Origin: Cinnamomum chago
Taxonomy: Eukaryota; Streptophyta; Magnoliopsida; Laurales; Lauraceae
Reading direction: 5' to 3'
DNA: 64,000 nucleotides
Assembly (NCBI GenBank): GCA_038049695.1
Contig: CP142455.1
Coordinates: 31,347,501 to 31,411,500 of the forward strand
The notes under the pieces are model-generated. The model was not told the DNA's origin and made no database searches. It worked only from the letters and a program-made list of their open reading frames with translations. The stretch's first letter is position 1. Every line of letters starts with the position of its first letter. The translations under genes and the position numbers were made by a program. Shown piece by piece: positions 57,549 through 64,000 of the stretch.

Positions 57549-60500
57549 TGTGAGGCCCCACCCCTTGTGGACCCTCACTTTTGTTTGATTTGTGTTAATT
57601 ATAGTATATTATCTAATTATACTAATTAGTAGGGGTTAGTAAGGGTAGTATAGTATTTTCCTAGGATTTTAGCCTATTTTTTAGGAATTAGTCAATTTTT
57701 GAATTTGCTAGAACCTATAGGGTCTTTATTAGACTTTTATAGGTTTGTTAGTCAAATTTTAGCCTATCTTTTAGGAATTAGTCAATTTTTGTATTTGCCA
57801 GAACCTATAGGGTGTTTATTAGACCTTTATAGGTTTGTTAGTTAGTTAGAGGCCCTTGTTAGTAATTAAAGACATTAGGAGGGGTTTCTACATGAGGATT
57901 TGCAAACTACACCTACAAAGACCAAATAGCCCATGTACTTATCCTAAACTTCAATGGAAACCAAAAGGGCAATTAGGACATTTCCCTTTCATCACAAACT
58001 ATACATGAGAGAGCTCTCCCTCCCTCATTTCGAACGAGCCTTCATCTCATTTCCCTCTCTTTCTCTCTTCCTTCCCTTATTTCCCTCCAATTCCCTCATT
58101 TCCCTCCCTTTCTCACTCAAAAACCCTAGATCTAAGGTTCCTAGCTAGAAGAAGAAGGAGATCCCTACATGCAACAACACTCATCTCTCTAGAAGAATAC
58201 CTTCATCTCCTTGATCTCTTATCTCTCTCTAGAACAAGGTAATTCCCTCTCTCTAACTCAATTTCCATAGAATACTCTCTTTCTCTCTCTAGATTTCATT
58301 CCTTATTGCAATGCACTTGTGGATCTAGGATTAGGAGCTATAGATCTCTCTAGATCTGTAATTTTGGGTTGATTGAGATCTTGGAGACCTTAGAAGCTTG
58401 TTTTCTCTATTGGAGCTTAGTTTTCTCTATTTCTTGCCATTTTCATTGCATTTGGAGAAGAGGCAAGTACAATATACTTATTTAGCATAGAATGCATGTT
58501 TTCCTTCATTTGATTCTGCAATTTCAATTCTATGTGTGTTTGATCGCTTAGATCTACCTTTTGAGCCTGTTTTCATTTATTTTTGGCCATTGATGGATAA
58601 GATCTCTTATTTGGAATATCAATGGCCTAATTATTGATGGATTTGTGATGGATGGAGTGTTTTTTTATGTTTGCTTATGATTCCATGATGAATGGACGAG
58701 ATTAGATGTGATTTTGATGGAAATTGGAATGAAAAGAGGAAAGCGCAGAAATCTAGAAATTTGAAATTCTAGTATACCCGGTCAACATCTTGGGTATGAT
58801 GTCGACTGGATACAAAGGAGATTCAAGAAATAATTGGGAGCTGGATTTTCTCTTAGTCACGGAAAATCCAGTGTGCCCAGTCAACATTCAGGCCATGATG
58901 TCAACTGGACACTGCAGAGTTTCTGAGACCAGTGTTCTGCCTGCCAGGTGGTTGTCCAAAAATTCATGTGTACCCGGTCGACATCTTGGCCATGATTTCG
59001 ATCGGACACACTGCACCGGATGTCGACTTGGGAGTCATAATCCTAACCTTCCCAGTGTACTTGGTCGACCACCCTTAGGGGATGTTGACCGGATACACTA
59101 CAGTCTAAGGTCGACCGACCACCCTTCGATTCGACTCTAAGGTCGAAGATGCCCGTAACTTCAGGAGCATCAAATATACCTTCCTTGGCATCTGAAACTT
59201 CATTTAGGAATTGAATTGACTGACATGGACCTGAACCTGGACCTAAAAAGGGGGTCATGACCTAGGGATTGGACATTTGCTACTTCTACCTTTGATTGAT
59301 ATGGTTATGGGGACTTGTTAGACTTTATTTCATTAATGTTCACTCTTGTATCTATCTATTGTTAATACATGTTAATTAAATAGAAATTGGAAGACATGAA
59401 CCTAGAATTTCCTAGTGGTGACCCGGTTTATGGATCGGAGATCATCAACCAGTGTCTATGGCTAGGCGTGCCCTCATATATCCTAAGGATGGATGGATGT
59501 GATAACTTAGATGAAGAGGACTGTTATTATGGATTTGTAACCTATTTATGAATGGAAAATGGACTGATTACTATTGAACTTAATATTGATGATGTACTTG
59601 GATTGTATTAGACTAAGACCATGACATGGTGGGTCATGGCAATGGATTTGGTAGTGGACTTGGACTCGGATTGTATTTATGGATTGGACATGTACCTTGG
59701 ACCTTGTATGGATATGATAGGACCTTGCTCGCGGAAGACAAGCCTAGACAGACACACACCTTTGCTTGTTTCCTGGCGTCGGCACTAAACATTCACTCGG
59801 TTGTTATAAACTTACTCATTGGACTGATCATCCTTGGTGAGAGCTATTTGTTGAGGATGGAGCTATCATGATGAGTTATGGTTAGACGGCCGGTGGGATT
59901 TTGGTTTCGGTCTATAGAGTATTAGAGTGGTTGATATTGTTATTATTATTCGTGGGGCTTGTCATCCCTTGCATTATACTTTATTTGTCTCGCTGCGACT
60001 GGTTTACAGTATGAGAGGGCCGCGTCATAATATCCCGCGGTGGCCAGCTCGTGTGAATGTGCCACATTGTTATATGGTGAGTTAGATGCTTTACTTTCAT
60101 ATTGATCCTTGTTTATTATATCATGTGTGATTGTCTGGCATTGTACCTTTGTACTCTTATGATCTTATTATCGTCTCTATTCTCTTTGATGCATACATCC
60201 TATGGTACTTATATATTGTGCATTGTCAGATCTTTGGATCTGACCCATCATTTGGTGCTTAGGTATTATCCCCAACCCTGAAGGCAACGCGCACAATGAG
60301 GCGCCTATAGCTGGAGATTACAGATGGGGACCGGCCGATCAAGAGGTCAAGCTGGAGATTAGAGAGCCAGCACAAGGGGGCTGATTGATTTCTACTTTTG
60401 GGTTTTGAGTGTCAATTGTGTGAGCAGGATGGGATCTATTTATATGATTTGTACACATTATATTCTTACTTTGAGATTAGTTGGACTGATGCCTTTGCTA

Positions 60501-60743
60501 CACTTGCTCATGATGGATTTTATACCTTTACAGCTTCCGCACTTTATTGTTATTGCTTCCATTATTTTCTATATGCTTCCGTACTTAACTATTGATTATA
60601 TAATTTGGTAAAAAGTTTTAAATTGGACCTCACTGCGGACCTACGACCTTGAAAGTTCTCGGGTTTTCCGAAAAGTAGCGCGCCAATTATATTGGTACCT
60701 TAGCAGTAAACTCGGTATTTTGAATTGGGACGTTATATTTTCA
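57549..60743 (+). mobile_element. Probable 5' LTR of a Ty3/gypsy retrotransposon
   Basis: The right end is well defined: ...TATATTTTCA at 60743 is followed directly by the primer-binding site. The left end is inferred from TGTGAGGCCCCACCCC at 57549 and gives a length near 3.2 kb, in the range of Tekay/Del-type chromovirus LTRs. It contains a 90-bp tandem duplication at about 57667-57846 and GGTCGACC/CCGGTCAACATC-type repeats at 58780-59140. No second LTR is in the window. Confidence 0.6.
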
Positions 60744-60755
60744 TGGTATCAGAGC
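60744..60755 (+). promoter_or_regulatory. Primer-binding site complementary to initiator tRNA-Met
   Basis: TGGTATCAGAGC, the usual minus-strand priming site of plant LTR retrotransposons, starts immediately after the CA end of the LTR. Confidence 0.9.
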
Positions 60756-60906
60756 GGGCAAGTCTCTAGAAAATAAAACACACTAGAAACTTTAGGACGT
60801 GGTGAGGATTTTGTGTTGGGATACGTGTAAGGACGTTGGATCGGGTAGACTTAGTGCAATCCTAAGTGTTGGACTCAAATTGACTCAAGTTATTTTCTCT
60901 TGACAG

Positions 60907-61295
60907 ATGTCAGGGGAGAAGGCACCACCTAGCGTACCACCGGTCGGCGGGCAACCCAACTTAGAGCAGCGAATCCAGTGCTTTCTCCAGCCTTTCCTTG
61001 TATCTCATGAGACCCAGGCTTCAGCTCATCGGCAACAATCTAAGAGCTTTGCGTAGTTTCTGACCCAGGTCATGGAGGTTATAGAGAGAGTTGCTCAGCC
61101 AACTCAGGCAGTTGTGCCCATTCGGGAGAGGGACCCGAACAAGATTTTCGAGAAGTTCCTCAAGAGAGGATCGTCAGAGTTCTTCGGCACGGAGGATCCC
61201 TTAGTTGCAGATGACTGGATCTTGCAGATGAATAAGATCTTCAGGGTCTTCGAGTGCTCAGGCTAGCAAAGGGTGCAGCTGGCGACCTATATTCT
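60907..61295 (+). pseudogene. Ty3/gypsy gag remnant
   Basis: The frame from the ATG at 60907 reads MSGEKAPPSVPPVGGQPN and continues through FEKFLKRGSSEFFGTEDPL, ADDWILQMNKIFRVFECSG and QRVQLATYI. This corresponds to the start of the retrotransposon capsid domain (FLKxxPPxFxGxxDPxxAxxWL...). Two in-frame TAG codons (61054 and 61264) stand where glutamine is expected. The sequence changes abruptly to unrelated DNA at about 61295. No protease, reverse transcriptase or integrase is found. Confidence 0.8.
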
Positions 61296-63176
61296 CATCA
61301 ACAGTTGTCATCTAATATTAAAAAGAAAAAAGGAAATAGATTTAGATTCTCACATAACAAGATGGAAATAGAAAACAAACTTCCATTGTTGCATAGTGGA
61401 AGTCTCATTCACCAGTATAATGATGATGAATTCTTGAATATTTACTTCTAATGTACTTTATGAAAATAAACAACCCCTAGATTGAGGACATTGAAATGCA
61501 AAAGTGATGAATCAATAGTTCTCAAAACAATGATGTGAATGCCAAGTAAGAGAAATCACAAGAGTCCAAAGTGTTCAGAGATTTAAGCAGTGTAGTAGTA
61601 CAAACACTTCATTTAAAAAGGAAAATGTTCATTTCGATTTTTGCATAATAAGAAAGAACATAAAATTAACTTTATGGACCTTATTGGCTACTAATGAAAG
61701 AGATTACCATTCATAAGTTATGATAAATTCTAAGTTGAATGTTCTCTAAATATAAGAGATTATTGGGTATACTTCTCAGTGCTATAGCTATCACAGATTG
61801 TAGTGGTATTGGTTTCTAAGATAAATTTCACAAATTACAGAGTAGACACATTTGAACCACAGTTGCCATTTTGGGCGCAAACATGACTTTCTCTTTTTTT
61901 TTGGTGAACTCAAAGCCAAATGAAGCAGCCAATGTGGGTCTTACAGTAATGGTCACAACATACTACAACCTCACATAAGCAAGCATCTGACACAAAGTAT
62001 GATAAAAAAAAAAAAAAAAAAAAACTGTTGCAATAAATAGTAGGATATCATCAGAATTTAGATATTAAAAAGGGTTGTGATGTAATAAAAAATGAAAATG
62101 AAATAAATGGGAACTAGCAGCCTCAGAAACAATAGGCAAAAGGGCAATATGAAAAGCAAGCATAGGTAATGCTATAAGTGTTCATAAAAATATACATGGG
62201 ATTTTTACCAAAAAAAAACATGGGATTTAACTAAAGTGACTGATTTGGCCTTGTGAGGTTCATCTAATTTTGCATCCATAAGTGAACAAAAAGCCACTGA
62301 TGCCAGCAACCAAAATTTGTTATCAAGTGAGAGACGCTTTTGGTTCAAGTTTAGCTTTATTCTATGATGAGCATTTTGAATTTTGATAAGCATTTGTCAT
62401 AAGAAAATCTACAAGGTGAAGACCCTGAAAAATCTGCATCTTACTGTAAACCGATGGAACATATATTTTTTTCTTTTACAAAATTGGAAACCATTTGATT
62501 TTTATTACTCGTTAATGGACCATGAAAAAAGATTCGTTTAACAAACCATCAGAGGCTTTATGAGTTGGGTTAATTTGCATGATTTGATGTCATCACTTTG
62601 ATGTTTTCCCTCTTTCCCTTAACCCACCATCTCTTAATTGGATAAGGATAAGGTTTTTATTATTATTTATATTCTAGGGCTTACACTCGGGCATAAAGAG
62701 GCTGATGATCTGAATTATAACGGCGAGGATCTCAAGATTGAAGAGAAGTGAATGTTGCATCTGAATTTGCAAGATGATCAATGGCAATATTTTCTCTCTA
62801 CAATTTTCAGAAGAAAGAATGGTATTAGAATATTTTCTCTTTTCTTATGTTACATAAATAGAAGAAAGAATGGTTATAAAATATGTACTACCTATTTGGT
62901 TTAACACAAGTAAAATGTTTAAAGAGGAATTTACACTCAGGCCAAAACAAGGGGGGAAAATAAGTGGACTGCCAACCTTAAGCTCTTGAAGTAATCTGAA
63001 TTATAAGGGCAAGGATCTCAAGATTGAAGAGAAGTGAATGTTGCAACTGAATTTGCAAGGTGATCCATTAAATTTTTTTTTTTTCTGAATGACTTGTTGA
63101 AAGTAATTTGGCTCTGTATATCCTTTAATAGTTGTACACTTATACATGTATGAAACGTATTACTTTATACCATCAG
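61296..63176. other. Intergenic DNA
   Basis: No gene supported. A 75-bp block (CTGAATTATAA-GGC-AGGATCTCAAGATTGAAGAG) occurs twice, near 62710-62782 and 62996-63068. An A run of about 21 bases lies near 62004-62024. Confidence 0.4.
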
Positions 63177-63314
63177 GCTATTCTACAAGGCTACAAGAGA
63201 ATGCTAATGAATGCTGGATGCATGGTTTTGACAGGGCACCATCTGAATCAAACTAGTTATATGCATTGGAAGAGTACCCAACATGAAGGTTTTGGAATAC
63301 ACCCCTTTGGACAG
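63177..63314 (+). other. Exon-like open frame of 46 codons, parent unknown
   Basis: Between CCATCAG and the donor GTATCA lies an uninterrupted 138-bp frame, an exact multiple of three, reading AILQGYKRMLMNAGCMVL, TGHHLNQTSYMHWKST and then EGFGIHPFGQ. Composition and splice sites look genuine, but I do not recognise the protein family. It may be an internal exon of a gene extending past the window or another captured fragment. Confidence 0.4.
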
Positions 63315-64000
63315 GTATCAACTACTAGTAACTGTTGTTTTACCAATAATTACTTTCTTTGAAAATGCTTTCTTATGATAAAAAGCATTTTAGTTCTGAT
63401 ACCATGTTTTACTTTGTTCAGTATAAATTATTTCCTGAGTCATAAAAATCTTGGAGAATGTATGCTCAGAGGAAATCTAGAAGCTTACTCCTGTGAGTGC
63501 AGAATCTACTTATCTAGAAGCTTACTCTTAAGTGGAGAATGCCTGGACCTAGTAGTGTATCTGGAAAGATCTTGAATCTTCGATCTGCTGCGACCATGCA
63601 GGTAGTGCACTGTGTTTTTAAGTCCTAACTGGTTCACTCTTTCTTGCCGAAAAGCATATTAAAATTATTAACCTAGTAGTATACTATTTATTAAGTCCTA
63701 ACCGGTTCACTCTTTCTTGCTTACGAGACCAACTAGTGTACTATTTATGTCGTAAACGATTCGCTCGTTCTACTCAAAATCATATTATAATTATTAGCCA
63801 GTCAACTGTAACTAAAAGAGTGCATGTAATCAGTGAATGCTGCATTTCTATTTCACCACTAGTGAGGAATCTGCTTGTCATTCTGTACTGAAGAAGTATT
63901 TGGTGTAAGTCAGTCTTCACTCACTTAATCTGGCGATATGGCCCAAGTTGAGTCTCCTACAGACTGGAGCGCCATACAAGTCAGTTTTGGTGTTGACCAT
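63315..64000. other. Intergenic DNA to the window end
   Basis: An imperfect tandem repeat based on AAGTCCTAACTGGTTCACTC has two clear copies and a third, weaker one between 63620 and 63760. An ATG at 63938 opens a 21-codon frame (MAQVESPTDWSAIQ...) that reaches the window edge and could begin a gene; it is too short to judge. Confidence 0.35.

Noticed and set aside
63450..63545. Similarity of a short translated stretch (LGECMLRGNLEAYSC) to the RNA polymerase III repressor MAF1
   Set aside because: Only about 15 residues align, without splice signals or continuing homology; it could be chance.
1..64000. CRISPR arrays, bacterial operons, rRNA or structural tRNA genes
   Set aside because: The window is plant nuclear DNA; no regularly spaced short repeats with unique spacers, no rRNA core sequences and no cloverleaf-forming tRNA were seen.

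Overview
The window is nuclear DNA of a flowering plant. The evidence is a plant-type cytochrome P450, an R2R3-MYB exon of the canonical 130-bp size, a 12-oxophytodienoate reductase fragment, an LRR receptor-like protein, spliceosomal GT-AG introns, long poly(A)/poly(T) tracts, and a dense mix of CACTA, hAT, Harbinger, SINE, LINE and Ty3/gypsy sequences. The sequence does not settle the species. The gene density and repeat mixture suggest a repeat-rich, probably woody, genome.

Layout. 0.9-1.8 kb: first exon of a CYP706-like P450 (minus). 2-5.5 kb: AT-rich intergenic. 5.54-5.74 kb: a perfect 90+90-bp hairpin MITE. 6.37-9.46 kb: a CACTA-like element with a palindromic GCCGGC subterminal array, holding a dead LINE RNase H. 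10.5-13.0 kb: minus-strand gene fragments of a chaperonin-60 and of DNA topoisomerase I. 13-19.5 kb: mostly intergenic repeat debris ending in a CpG-rich block. 19.5-24.3 kb: a 4.8-kb near-palindrome with two arms of about 2.4 kb. 24.3-27.1 kb and 37.6-40.1 kb: two direct copies of a roughly 2.5-2.8 kb repeat. Between them (28.4-33.7 kb) lies a plus-strand mosaic of exon fragments from at least six unrelated genes (R2R3-MYB, POL-type PP2C, CTP synthase, CAF-1 subunit FAS2, ABCB transporter, OPR), then a RING-H2 gene (34.6-35.8 kb) broken by an exact 88-bp tandem duplication. 40-48 kb: CACTA ends, a coiled-coil gene fragment, a tRNA-derived SINE with a 16-bp target duplication, and two hAT MITEs with 8-bp target duplications. 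50.6-53.5 kb: the one nearly intact gene, an intronless LRR receptor-like protein of 952 aa that stops just before its usual basic tail. 55.5-56.1 kb: LINE reverse-transcriptase debris. 57.5-61.3 kb: a long gypsy-type LTR, its tRNA-Met primer-binding site and a gag with two amber stops, cut off by other DNA. 61.3-64 kb: intergenic, with one unrecognised exon-like open frame.

How it fits together. Few intact genes are visible: the P450 exon (rest presumably outside the window), the RLP, and perhaps the RING gene. Most of the rest is transposable-element-mediated shuffling. Two clusters of gene fragments, each with introns kept and each on a single strand (minus at 10-13 kb, plus at 28-34 kb), are the most interesting part. 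They look like transduplicated cassettes of the kind made by Helitrons, Pack-MULEs or CACTA elements, though I could not find decisive termini for either. All identifications are from reading translated motifs; no database search was run.
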